Made by a program: the position numbers and the translations under genes. This document shows positions 1 to 6,205 of a stretch of 19,694 nucleotides of DNA, piece after piece. Under the pieces are notes generated by a model. The model searched no databases. It worked only from the letters and a program-made list of their open reading frames with translations, and was not told the DNA's origin. The DNA comes from Roseiarcus sp050015575. Lineage in GTDB: Bacteria; Pseudomonadota; Alphaproteobacteria; Rhizobiales; Beijerinckiaceae. Location of the stretch: positions 1 to 19,694 of the forward strand of contig JBEKBD010000049.1 in assembly GCA_050015575.1 (NCBI GenBank), in the 5' to 3' direction. How positions within the stretch are numbered: the first letter of the stretch is position 1; every line of letters starts with the position of its first letter.

Positions 1-212
1 AAAACGATGTCGGCGCCGAGCGCTTCGGCGGCAGAGACCAATCTCGCGCCCGCCGCGGCATAGTCGGCGTCGAGAATTCCGGCGTTGAGGCCGGCGCCGC
101 GTTCGACCGCCGCCTCGGCGCCGAGGGCGAGGAATTTCTTCACCGTTTCCGCGCTCGCCGCGACGCGCGTCTCGTGCGGCTCGGTTTCCGCGACGACCCC
201 AATCAACATCAT
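1..212 (-). CDS. pntA: NAD(P) transhydrogenase subunit alpha, N-terminal part (cut by window edge)
   Basis: The minus strand is open from an ATG at 212 to the window edge (about 70 codons). The product starts MMLIGVVAETEPHETRVAAS and continues with an ETVKK segment, a GA(E)AAVERGAG segment and an AADIV-like end. This matches the N-terminus of the alanine dehydrogenase/PntA family, where the ET-ETRVA motif is characteristic. PntA is the NAD(H)-binding part of the membrane transhydrogenase that couples proton entry to hydride transfer from NADH to NADP+. ATG codons at 212 and 209 are both possible starts; a GGGGA stretch lies just upstream. The gene runs in the same direction as fliJ, 205 nt further upstream, but the two have no functional link. 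Alanine dehydrogenase is the main alternative and the missing remainder would decide. Confidence 0.8.
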   Translation of the reverse strand, partial: MMLIGVVAETEPHETRVAASAETVKKFLALGAEAAVERGAGLNAGILDADYAAAGARLVSAAEALGADIV

Positions 213-307
213 GTCATCCCCAGACGCTTTGCGGTCGCCTCGATCCCGACGCGAACCCGATGATCCCAGCTAGAAAGCGTCGCCGGCGCGCCCGCACGGC
301 GAGACAC
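209..307 (-). CDS. Possible 32-aa ORF overlapping the pntA start
   Basis: A GTG at 307 opens a 32-codon frame reading MSRRAGAPATLSSWDHRVRV and ending LGMT. Its TGA overlaps the pntA ATG as ATGA (212-209), a typical translational-coupling arrangement. The frame is closed by an in-frame TAG only a few codons upstream of the GTG, so it is not the tail of a longer gene. No family is recognised and no membrane segment is visible. A small cytochrome-oxidase-associated protein often precedes pntA in related genomes, but this product does not resemble it. It may simply be an open frame by chance. Confidence 0.22.
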   Translation of the reverse strand: MSRRAGAPATLSSWDHRVRVGIEATAKRLGMT

Positions 308-417
308 GGCGCCGATCTACTGTATCGGCCGTCTCGCCGCAATAGCGGATTGATGGGGTGCGGCGATCCGCGCGTCGGGGACGCCCGATCGCACGGGTTC
401 GCCGAAGGGCGTAAAGG

Positions 418-786
418 TCAGATTCTGACGGCGGATTCGAGGGCGCGCTCGAGCGCCTTTTCGCGCCCCTCGAGCGACTCGTATTTCAGCAATTCGGCCT
501 GCGCCTCTTGCTCGGCCGCCTTGGCTTCCTCGATTTGGGCCGTCAGTTCGCCGATCGATCGCTTGAGGTTGTCGCGGCGCGCGATCGCGGCGCGCGCGTA
601 GGTCGGGTAGGCGAAATGACCGGGGTCGCTGATCCCCGAGCGCCTTTCTTCATTGACGATCTCGCGATCGAGGTCGCCCGCCATGCGCGTGAACTCGGCG
701 ACCATGGTCTCGATCTGCCGAACGCGCCGGCGCTTTTCCTCGGCCTGGAAGCGCTTGAGGCGAATGAGCGTGTCTCGCGATTTCAT
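418..786 (-). CDS. fliJ: FliJ-family flagellar export chaperone
   Basis: The product is 122 aa, starting MKSRDTLIRLKRFQAEEKRR. It is almost entirely charged helix: an N-terminal basic helix with the RLKRFQ(A/V)xEKRR signature, a middle segment with a short proline-containing break near residues 53-60, then a second helix rich in E, A, K and Q. This antiparallel coiled-coil layout and length fit the alphaproteobacterial FliJ family. FliJ is the soluble stalk protein of the flagellar type III export ATPase, contacting FliI and FlhA in the cytoplasm. An ATG ten codons upstream (816) also exists, but the FliJ motif begins at the chosen ATG, which has a GGAG at moderate distance. The usual partner fliI is not adjacent: ctrA is divergent, 563 nt away. 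Confidence 0.75.
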   Translation of the reverse strand: MKSRDTLIRLKRFQAEEKRRRVRQIETMVAEFTRMAGDLDREIVNEERRSGISDPGHFAYPTYARAAIARRDNLKRSIGELTAQIEEAKAAEQEAQAELLKYESLEGREKALERALESAVRI

Positions 787-816
787 CGTTACGCACTCCA
801 CACAAGATCCAAGCAC

Positions 817-1349
817 GCCCGAGCGGAAGCCGCCGCCCGACGCCGGTTCGCCACGAGACGAATGCGAAGATGGCGCCGGAAGGTTGCTCTTTTGTTACCC
901 GGCCGCGGGATTTGCCGAAATCGCGCGTCGGCGCAGAGAAAATGTGAGACGAGAGCGGCCGCGTTAGCGGTTCGTTTACTCCCATCATTAACAATCCTTA
1001 GCGAGAGGTCACCGCCGGAAGCCGTCGCGCGACGCGCGGCCCCGCCCGGAGGCGTGCGCGGCGCGGCGGAGATCGTCGAGTCAATAGAGTCGGCTACAAC
1101 AAAAAGTTAAAGTATTACATTAACATCGGACGCTCTGAATCATGCAGTTGAATCAATAAGTTCCGTCTCTGGCGGAAATATTTCTGGAAGGGGATTGGCG
1201 AGTGAATCATAATTTGTTAACCAAAGACGTTCAGTCTGCGTGTCGAATCGGCCGGGCTCGCGTCCCGGCTGCGCGCCGGCTTCCATGCGGCGCGAATGCG
1301 GCGGGGATCACCGCGGTCGCGTGCATCGGGGCGAGGGTGGGGATTTAAC
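817..1349. promoter_or_regulatory. fliJ-ctrA divergent intergenic region with GANTC cluster and TTAAC half-sites
   Basis: No convincing gene lies in these 533 nt. The part from about 1080 to 1220 is distinctly AT-rich. It holds GANTC sites at 1078, 1087, 1137, 1150, 1204 and 1245, six in about 170 nt, where roughly one per 256 nt is expected at equal base use. TTAA half-sites occur at 988, 1107, 1120 and 1217. The 1107/1120 pair is spaced by 9 nt, not the canonical 7 nt of a CtrA box. In Caulobacter, CcrM methylation of GANTC and CtrA autoregulation both act on the ctrA promoter, so this region plausibly drives cell-cycle-regulated ctrA transcription. No -35/-10 pair is assigned with confidence. 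Confidence 0.5.
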
Positions 1350-2051
1350 ATGCGGATTCTTTTGATCGAGGACGACAGCGCGACGGCGCAGAGCATCGAA
1401 CTGATGCTCAAGTCCGAGAATTTCAACGTCTACGTCACCGACCTCGGCGAAGAGGGCATCGATCTCGGCAAGCTCTATGATTACGACATCATTCTGCTCG
1501 ACCTCAATTTGCCCGACATGTCGGGTTACGAGGTGCTGCGGTCGCTGCGCGTCACCAAGATCAAGACGCCGATTCTCATTCTCTCCGGCATGGCGGGCAT
1601 CGAGGACAAGGTGAAGGGCCTCGGCCACGGCGCCGACGACTATCTGACCAAGCCGTTCCACAAGGACGAACTCATCGCGCGCATCCACGCGATCGTGCGC
1701 CGCTCGAAGGGCCACGCCCAGTCGGTGATCATCACCGGCGATCTCATCGTCAATCTCGACCAGAAGACCGTCGAGGTCGACGGCGCCCGCGTGCATCTGA
1801 CGGGCAAGGAATACCAGATGCTCGAGCTGCTCTCGCTGCGCAAGGGCACGACGCTGACCAAGGAAATGTTCCTCAACCACCTCTACGGCGGCATGGACGA
1901 GCCGGAACTGAAGATCATCGACGTGTTCATCTGCAAGCTGCGCAAGAAGCTGGCGATGGCCTCCAACGGCCGCAACTACATCGAGACGGTGTGGGGCCGC
2001 GGCTACGTGCTGCGCGAGCCCTCGCCCGCCGAGCAGCGCATCACCGCCTGA
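1350..2051 (+). CDS. ctrA: Cell-cycle response regulator CtrA
   Basis: The 233-aa product (Caulobacter CtrA is 231) has an OmpR-type architecture. Receiver domain, about residues 1-120: acidic pair after LLIED, phosphoacceptor D51 in LLDLNLPDMSGY, switch region LILSG, and conserved K in DDYLTKPF. Winged-helix effector domain, about 125-225: LTGKEYQMLELLSLRKG and the KIIDVFICKLRKKL recognition helix, ending ETVWGRGYVL. These stretches are signature CtrA sequence rather than generic OmpR. CtrA is the master regulator of cell cycle, motility and division genes in alphaproteobacteria, activated by the CckA-ChpT phosphorelay. The chosen ATG begins MRILLIEDD, as in the family; an in-frame start further upstream would add a non-homologous tail. 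The C-terminus ends in AEQRITA rather than the Caulobacter ending. Confidence 0.96.
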   Translation: MRILLIEDDSATAQSIELMLKSENFNVYVTDLGEEGIDLGKLYDYDIILLDLNLPDMSGYEVLRSLRVTKIKTPILILSGMAGIEDKVKGLGHGADDYLTKPFHKDELIARIHAIVRRSKGHAQSVIITGDLIVNLDQKTVEVDGARVHLTGKEYQMLELLSLRKGTTLTKEMFLNHLYGGMDEPELKIIDVFICKLRKKLAMASNGRNYIETVWGRGYVLREPSPAEQRITA

Positions 2052-2240
2052 GGCGGCGTCGCGGCAAACGCAAAACACCCCGCGGGAACAAACGGCGGAT
2101 CGGTCGATGGCCGAGCGCCGTTCATTCGCGCCGGCGGCGGCGCAGACGAGAGGGCGCCGTCGAAGGCGCACGACGCAGCGCGCGCCCGAACAGGGGCTAT
2201 GCGCCGACTCGCGAAAGTGCTACATGTAACGCTCGGTCCG

Positions 2241-2253
2241 TTAACTGGGTTAA
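2241..2253. promoter_or_regulatory. Perfect inverted repeat just upstream of mazE (candidate autoregulatory operator)
   Basis: TTAAC-TGG-GTTAA is a perfect 5-bp-arm palindrome ending 5 nt before the mazE ATG and overlapping its AAGG ribosome-binding region. MazE-type antitoxins bind palindromes near their own start. The role here is inferred from position only. Confidence 0.35.
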
Positions 2254-2258
2254 GGTCC

Positions 2259-2483
2259 ATGCCGTCTTCGACCGCCGCACGCGTCCGCAAGCGTCGTGCC
2301 GCGCTCCGTCAAGCGGGGCTGCGGCCCGTGCAAATCTGGGTTCCCGACACGCGGCGCCCGGGCTTTGCCGAGGAATGCCGCCGACAGTCCCGTCTCGCCG
2401 CCGAGGCCGACTTGGCCGACTCGGACTTGGGCGAATTCCTGAATGCCGCCTTGGCGGACGTCGACAGCTGGCGCGGACCGTAA
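2259..2483 (+). CDS. mazE: MazE-type antitoxin (DUF3018-like)
   Basis: The 74-aa product starts MPSSTAARVRKRRAALRQAG, followed by LRPVQIWVPDTRRPGFAEE, then an acidic helical tail ending DVDSW. This reproduces the DUF3018 'antitoxin MazE family' pattern: a short basic RVRKRR(A/E)ALRxAGLRPV(Q/I)W segment, the PDTR-PGF core, and a C-terminal toxin-binding tail. The antitoxin should neutralise the adjacent toxin and repress their joint promoter. An ATG 20 codons upstream gives a longer frame but no family similarity, so the internal ATG was chosen. Its TAA is immediately followed by the toxin GTG with no gap, indicating one operon. Confidence 0.82.
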   Translation: MPSSTAARVRKRRAALRQAGLRPVQIWVPDTRRPGFAEECRRQSRLAAEADLADSDLGEFLNAALADVDSWRGP

Positions 2484-2810
2484 GTGAGACGCGGGGACTT
2501 CGTCACTGTCGCCTTGCAAGGCGACTTCGGCAAGCCGCGGCCGGCGCTGGTTATCCAGGCCGATCCCTTCGCCGAACACGCGACGGTCACGGTGCTGCTG
2601 GTGTCGAGCGCGCTCGTCGAAGCGCCGCTGCTGCGCGTTACCGTGGCGCCTGACGCGGCCAACGGTCTGCGCCAACCCTCGCAGATCATGATCGACAAGG
2701 CGATGACGGTGATGCGGGCGAAGATCGGCGAGGCCTTCGGCCGATTGGAGGCCGACGCGATGCTCGAAGTCGAGCGGCGGCTGGCGGTGTTCTTGGGGAT
2801 CGCGAAGTAG
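2484..2810 (+). CDS. mazF: MazF/PemK-type mRNA interferase toxin
   Basis: The 108-aa product starts at GTG directly after the mazE stop: MRRGDFVTVALQGDFGKPRP. RRGD(F/I)VTVAxxGDxGKPRPALVIQ is the N-terminal SH3-like barrel signature of MazF. The TVTVLLVSSALVEAPLLRVTV segment and the QPSQIMIDKAMTVMRAKIGE segment match the central strands and the conserved (S)Q(I/V)xxDK(I/L) region of the family. Family members cleave mRNA at short motifs and arrest growth when the labile antitoxin is lost. The length is normal for the family and no lesion is seen. Confidence 0.85.
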   Translation: MRRGDFVTVALQGDFGKPRPALVIQADPFAEHATVTVLLVSSALVEAPLLRVTVAPDAANGLRQPSQIMIDKAMTVMRAKIGEAFGRLEADAMLEVERRLAVFLGIAK

Positions 2811-2828
2811 GGAAGGGCGGGGCGCACG

Positions 2829-2909
2829 CTGGAGGCGACGCCAGACGCGCCGCTCGACGAGTTCAGCCGAGCGATCGCGGCTTATGACGCCGGGAGCGAG
2901 ACCTCGTGA
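2829..2909 (+). pseudogene. Possible coding remnant downstream of mazF
   Basis: In the mazF frame, beyond its TAG, the sequence reads LEATPDAPLDEFSRAIAAYD and then AGSETS before TGA. It looks more protein-like than random GC-rich DNA (acidic, helix-compatible, no runs of R/P/G), but it has no start codon or RBS. It could be the leftover C-terminus of a gene lost when the toxin-antitoxin module arrived, or chance. No family is recognised. Confidence 0.2.
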
Positions 2910-3025
2910 GTTTCGGCGCTCCTCGCGCGGGCGTCGTCGTTCGCTTGCCGCGCCTCCGGGCGAGCGCTCGCGCCGCGCCCGCCCGCCATGGTAGGCTTGG
3001 TCGCGAGCGTGGGAGGGAGCCGATC

Positions 3026-3286
3026 ATGAGAGGCAATATCGCGATCGTCAGAGAGGCTTTGTCGAGGCTTCCCAACGTGTCTCGGACCTGGTTCGAGTGG
3101 AGCTGGGAAGACGCGATGTGGGTCAAGACGTTGGTGATCGAAGTCGAATTCGACACCAACCCGAACTCGGAGAGGTTCAACCAGTCGGTATTGGACGCGA
3201 TCGAGAACACCGTGATCGGCGTCTTGACCGACGACACCACGTTGATCGTCAGTTACCTGAAAGTGGTGCCAAAGGCGGCGCACTGA
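3026..3286 (+). CDS. Small protein of unknown function, first of a pair
   Basis: The 86-aa product starts MRGNIAIVREALSRLPNVSR and contains strand-like VKTLVIEVEFD, a helix-like SERFNQSVLDAIENTVIGVL segment, and a final strand LIVSYLKVV. The alpha-beta pattern, lack of signal peptide and lack of membrane segment suggest a small cytoplasmic protein. Tryptophans cluster in TWFEWSWEDAMW. A strong ribosome-binding sequence GGGAGGGAG precedes the ATG. An upstream in-frame extension is rich in R, A and P and was rejected. The gene is followed by a copy of the repeat that also follows the next gene (3459-3704). I recognise no family. Confidence 0.6.
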   Translation: MRGNIAIVREALSRLPNVSRTWFEWSWEDAMWVKTLVIEVEFDTNPNSERFNQSVLDAIENTVIGVLTDDTTLIVSYLKVVPKAAH

Positions 3287-3300
3287 GGCCGCGGGGCCCC

Positions 3301-3384
3301 GAAGGCGAGAACCGCCCCGCCGACGCGAACGCTCCCGCGCCATGGCGATCTTGCGGATTGCGACGGACGAGGAAACGGAGACGC
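3301..3384. repeat. Intergenic direct repeat, copy 1
   Basis: The stretch GAAGGCGAGAACCGCCCCGC onward matches the copy at 3703-3784 over its full length, with a 2-nt gap and about ten substitutions. The best-conserved blocks are CCGCCCCGCCGACGCGAACG and CGAGGAAAC. It lies 15 nt after the stop of the 86-aa gene. No clean hairpin plus T-tract is visible, so a terminator role is not supported. Confidence 0.75.
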
Positions 3385-3458
3385 AACCGTGATTGACCGG
3401 CGCTCGCGGCGCCCCCGCGTTCCATGCTATGCTGACGCCAAGCATCGGAGCGACGGAC

Positions 3459-3704
3459 ATGGCGTTTTCTCACCCTCTGGCTCGCGGCGCCAAAGTTTGG
3501 GCCGAAAAGACTCTTGATGGCGAAGACCGTCGAGTGCTCGTCGTCGTCACGACGATCGCGTTAGACCCCGGGGCCAAGGGGTTTAAGAAGCGCTTGGTCG
3601 AAAATCTATCCCGCGCCGCGCAGGAATATCTCGCCGCTTCGCCGGAAGCGGCAGGCTTTGTTCTTATCAATCGAATGCGCGATTGGGTCGCCAAGAGCTC
3701 CTGA
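3459..3704 (+). CDS. Small protein of unknown function, second of a pair
   Basis: The 81-aa product starts MAFSHPLARGAKVWAEKTLD, with a strand RRVLVVVTTIALD, a basic helix GFKKRLVENLSRAAQEYLAA, and a final strand GFVLINRMRDWV. Its order of secondary structure resembles the preceding 86-aa product (strand ending in D, helix, strand), although sequence identity is low; distant homology is only a suspicion. The ATG is preceded by a CGGAG at suitable distance; upstream in-frame starts give an implausible N-terminus. There is no signal peptide or membrane span. The repeat copy begins inside its stop codon region. No family recognised. Confidence 0.55.
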   Translation: MAFSHPLARGAKVWAEKTLDGEDRRVLVVVTTIALDPGAKGFKKRLVENLSRAAQEYLAASPEAAGFVLINRMRDWVAKSS

Positions 3705-3784
3705 AGGCGGGCGCCGCCCCGCCGACGCGAACGCCCGCGCCGCGGCGATCATGCGGATGGGGACGGGCGAGGAAACTGAGAGGC
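3703..3784. repeat. Intergenic direct repeat, copy 2
   Basis: This is the second copy of the 3301-3384 repeat, starting at the stop codon of the 81-aa gene and ending 4 nt before the left target-site duplication of the IS1 element. Both copies follow a small ORF at a similar position, suggesting the unit gene-plus-repeat was duplicated or that the repeat marks a hot spot. Confidence 0.75.
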
Positions 3785-3788
3785 TACC

Positions 3789-3796
3789 CCTCTACC
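3789..3796. repeat. Target-site duplication, left
   Basis: CCTCTACC directly abuts the left inverted repeat and recurs directly after the right inverted repeat (7101-7108). Eight bp is within the range made by IS1-family elements. Confidence 0.88.
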
Positions 3797-3813
3797 GGTA
3801 GTGTCTCAGTTTG
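3797..3813 (+). repeat. Left terminal inverted repeat of the IS1-family element
   Basis: GGTAGTGTCTCAGTTTG pairs perfectly with 7084-7100; after one mismatch two further positions also match. Confidence 0.92.
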
Positions 3814-3985
3814 GAAAAATCATCTGACAATAAGGGATTGACTGGCCTCGCGCGCCTGCCGACGATGGCGGCTCGCGCCATACGCGCGGTTGCGACTTTT
3901 TGTGCTCGCCGCTTTCGAATCATGCTATCATGCTTGCTAACGGCATTGGTAGGGGCGGCCGAGAGGCTCGCGTGGAGGATTGACG

Positions 3986-4204
3986 ATGCCGAGAGGACCG
4001 CAGGGCCAGAAGCGGCCGGCCGACGTGATCGGAGCCGCGATCATGGTCGCCAAAATTGCGACCGGCGAGATCGAAGAGACATTGAAGACGCCATCGGGCA
4101 AGGTCCGGTCTGGGAAGGCCGGGGGAAAGGCGCGCGCGGAAAAACTGACGAAGGAAGAGCGCTCGACAATTGCGAAGAGGGCGGCTGGCGCGAGGTGGCG
4201 ATGA
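3986..4204 (+). CDS. Small basic passenger protein, first gene of the IS toxin-antitoxin block
   Basis: The 72-aa product starts MPRGPQGQKRPADVIGAAIM, followed by VAKIATGEIEE and a very basic tail with GKAGGKARAEKLTKEERS and IAKRAAGARW. The front half resembles a common family of small hypothetical proteins (MPRGPxGExRPADVIGNAxxVxxIATGE). The tail matches a widespread GGKARAxKLTxExRxxIAxxAAxxRW motif thought to bind nucleic acid. The ATG follows an ideal GGAGG 7 nt upstream; the TTG two codons earlier is less likely. Its TGA overlaps the next gene's ATG (ATGA, 4201-4204), so the two are translationally coupled. A role as regulator or third component of the following pair is inference. Confidence 0.72.
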   Translation: MPRGPQGQKRPADVIGAAIMVAKIATGEIEETLKTPSGKVRSGKAGGKARAEKLTKEERSTIAKRAAGARWR

Positions 4205-4782
4205 AATTGCCGTTCCCATACCAGCCATTGGTGGGATTTCGGTCGGAAAAGGCTGCGCAGGTTGCTGCCTTGTTTTTGAAGAAATCAGGACGCCATCTTG
4301 AGAAGATGGCCTTAATTAAGCTCATATATCTGGCCGAACGAGAAAGTATTCGCCAGAGAAATAGACCGATAATATATGATGAATACTATTCGTTAAAAGA
4401 TGGACCAATTTGCTCTAACGCTCTGAATGCCATAAACGGGAAAATAGATCAAGATATATGGAGAAACTATCTTGAACTCCAGGGCGACAGAGATGTTTTC
4501 GTGGCTCCGAACTGTCCGGACGATTTCGATGAGATAAGCATATCGGATTCAAGGATTTTGGAATCTGTGTTTGCTGAATTTGGTGGTATGTCGTCGGCGC
4601 AATTGCGCGCATGGACGCATAAGCCCGCAAACTGTCCAGAGTATTCAGACGTCAATGGGGTCGGACGCATACCTATCTCGGTTGAAGACATAGTTCGCGC
4701 GGTAGGCACTGCCCATCCCCGAGATATCGCGAAGGGGATTCATGGGTATCGGACTCTAGAGAGAGTATTGCCGAGGAAATAG
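4201..4782 (+). CDS. Panacea (SocA/DUF4065-like) antitoxin-domain protein
   Basis: The 193-aa product contains the Panacea-domain hallmarks in order: KLIYLAERESIRQRNRPIIYDEY (about residues 38-60), YSLKDGPICSNALNAING, and a late ELRAWTH-like segment (SSAQLRAWTHKPANCPEY). The (L)xKLxYLA(D/E)R and xGPV(x)S patterns define DUF4065/SocA. In Caulobacter, SocA is the proteolytic adaptor antitoxin of SocB, and Panacea proteins more widely neutralise many unrelated toxins. It starts within the stop of the 72-aa gene and ends 6 nt before the next start. Codon use (ATA, TTA, AGA) and low GC differ sharply from chromosomal neighbours, pointing to foreign origin. Confidence 0.75.
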   Translation: MKLPFPYQPLVGFRSEKAAQVAALFLKKSGRHLEKMALIKLIYLAERESIRQRNRPIIYDEYYSLKDGPICSNALNAINGKIDQDIWRNYLELQGDRDVFVAPNCPDDFDEISISDSRILESVFAEFGGMSSAQLRAWTHKPANCPEYSDVNGVGRIPISVEDIVRAVGTAHPRDIAKGIHGYRTLERVLPRK

Positions 4783-4788
4783 AAATCT

Positions 4789-5202
4789 TTGATACAACAA
4801 GGCGACGCAATCTGGTATCCGGGCACAGGCCCAGATCACAGCCCTGGTTCTGGGCACTATTGTGTTGTTGTAAAAGTTGACGAAGAAAACGATGACCTAT
4901 ACTCAGTTCCAATAAGCTCAGAAATGCTGAATTTTGACGAAACATGTATTATAAATCCTGGTGAGGGATGCGCTTATATTAAGGTGAAAAGTTTTGCGGC
5001 GTATTTTCACGCGAAGAAATCCTCTCTAAAGGGTGTTAAAGCTCAGATAACCTCACGGCGAATTTCCATTGTTGGCCATATACCGCCATCGGTCTTTAGA
5101 CGCGTCATGGAGGGAATCACTAGGTCAGAAGATACTGAGCCTGGATTCAAAAAGGCGTTTATGCCACGGCCGCCTTCCCGAAGAATATTGGAAGCAAAAT
5201 GA
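4789..5202 (+). CDS. Putative toxin partner of the Panacea protein (PemK/MazF-like fold suspected)
   Basis: The 137-aa product starts at TTG 4789: MIQQGDAIWYPGTGPDHSPG, then GHYCVVVKVDEENDDLYSVPIS. QGDxIWYP followed by a HYCVVV strand resembles the opening strands of PemK/MazF-like barrels, and the position after a Panacea antitoxin fits a toxin. The C-terminal part (KAQITSRRISIVGHIPPSVFRRVMEGI) looks like the final strand and helix of such proteins. The frame is identical to that of the preceding gene, separated only by TAG-AAA-TCT, so TTG is the only standard start; a GAGGAA lies 10 nt before it. Fold and toxicity are inference. Base composition is low-GC like its partner. Confidence 0.6.
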   Translation: MIQQGDAIWYPGTGPDHSPGSGHYCVVVKVDEENDDLYSVPISSEMLNFDETCIINPGEGCAYIKVKSFAAYFHAKKSSLKGVKAQITSRRISIVGHIPPSVFRRVMEGITRSEDTEPGFKKAFMPRPPSRRILEAK

Positions 5203-5247
5203 AAAAAGTTCTTGCTATTTATCGTAGCAAGGAGTATGTTCATTTTC

Positions 5248-6120
5248 ATGAACAAGCTCCCGCTCGAAACCCGCGCGCAAATCCTGAACCTCTTGGTCGA
5301 GGGTTCGTCGCTCCGCTCAATCGCTCGCATCGTCGACGTGTCGATCAACACCGTCACGAAGTTGCTTGTGGACGCCGGTACAGTCTGCGCCGCCTACCAC
5401 GATCAAAACGTGCGCGGGCTGCAAACGCGCCGGCTGCAATGCGATGAGATTTGGTCGTTTTGCTATGCCAAACAGGCGAACGTTGCGACGGCGAAAGCGG
5501 CGCCTGAGAACGCCGGCGACGTTTGGACTTGGACGGCCTTCGATGCTGAAAGCAAGATGATCGTTTCGTGGCAGGTCGGCAATCGCGACGCCGTGTCGGC
5601 GTTCCTGCTTATGGAGGACGTTCAGGACCGCGTGAAGGGTCGGATGCAGATCACGACCGACGGCCACAACGCCTACATTTCCGCCGTCGAGGGCGTCTTC
5701 GGCGACGACACGGATTACGCCATGCTTGTTAAGCTGTACGGCGAGCCGGCGGCCGGGGCCGAGCACCGCTACAGCCCGTCGACATGCACCGGCGCAATCA
5801 AGAAACCAATCAAGGGGCGCCCGGACGAAGAGCACATTTCAACATCGTATGTTGAGCGTCAAAACCTCAATATGCGGATGGGCATGCGCCGGTTTACGCG
5901 GTTGACGAACGCCTTTTCAAAGAAGGTCGAAAACCACTGCCACGCACTCGCGCTCTATTTTGTCTATTACAATTTCGTGCGCATTCACAAGACGCTGCGC
6001 ACGTCGCCGGCGATGGCCGCGGGTGTCTCAGATCGCCTTTGGGACGTTAAGAACATTGCGCGATTAATCGAACAATTCGAAGAGCGCAAACAGGCGGCGA
6101 AAAACCCCCGCCGCGAATGA
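5248..6120 (+). CDS. IS1-family transposase
   Basis: The 290-aa product starts MNKLPLETRAQILNLLVEGS. The N-terminal helix-turn-helix is SLRSIARIVDVSINTVTKLL (about residues 21-40). The catalytic core shows the DDE pattern: DEIWSF, TTDGHNAY, and the glutamate in TSYVERQNLNMRMGMRRFTR. The C-terminal NFVRIHKTLRTSPAMAAGV segment is typical of this IS1 subgroup. It is a single uninterrupted ORF, unlike classical IS1 with its programmed frameshift. The start follows family homology; an AAGGAG lies 13 nt before it and is 1 nt from an alternative ATG at 5236. It cuts the element's ends and makes an 8-bp target duplication. GC content is higher than the upstream passenger pair, so the two parts have different histories. 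Confidence 0.93.
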   Translation: MNKLPLETRAQILNLLVEGSSLRSIARIVDVSINTVTKLLVDAGTVCAAYHDQNVRGLQTRRLQCDEIWSFCYAKQANVATAKAAPENAGDVWTWTAFDAESKMIVSWQVGNRDAVSAFLLMEDVQDRVKGRMQITTDGHNAYISAVEGVFGDDTDYAMLVKLYGEPAAGAEHRYSPSTCTGAIKKPIKGRPDEEHISTSYVERQNLNMRMGMRRFTRLTNAFSKKVENHCHALALYFVYYNFVRIHKTLRTSPAMAAGVSDRLWDVKNIARLIEQFEERKQAAKNPRRE

Positions 6121-6137
6121 CGAGCAACCTTGCCAAC

Positions 6138-6175
6138 GGTATCCTGGTACCGTATACTGGCGGTATCAGGATACC
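6138..6175. promoter_or_regulatory. 38-bp dyad (15-bp arms) between transposase and 30-aa ORF
   Basis: The arms are GGTATCCTGGTACCG (6138-6152) and CGGTATCAGGATACC (6161-6175). They pair at 14 of 15 positions around an 8-nt centre. No T-tract follows, so an intrinsic terminator is unlikely. Position 30 nt before the RBS of the 30-aa ORF suggests an operator or a structured leader. Confidence 0.55.
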
Positions 6176-6205
6176 TCACTCGGCCTGTCTATTTGGAGGA
6201 CGATA

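Noticed and set aside
3301..3384. Integron attC site
   Set aside because: No paired R/L boxes with the core GTTRRRY were seen and no integrase is present; kept only as an analogy.
6138..6175. Rho-independent terminator of the transposase
   Set aside because: The dyad is not followed by a T-tract.
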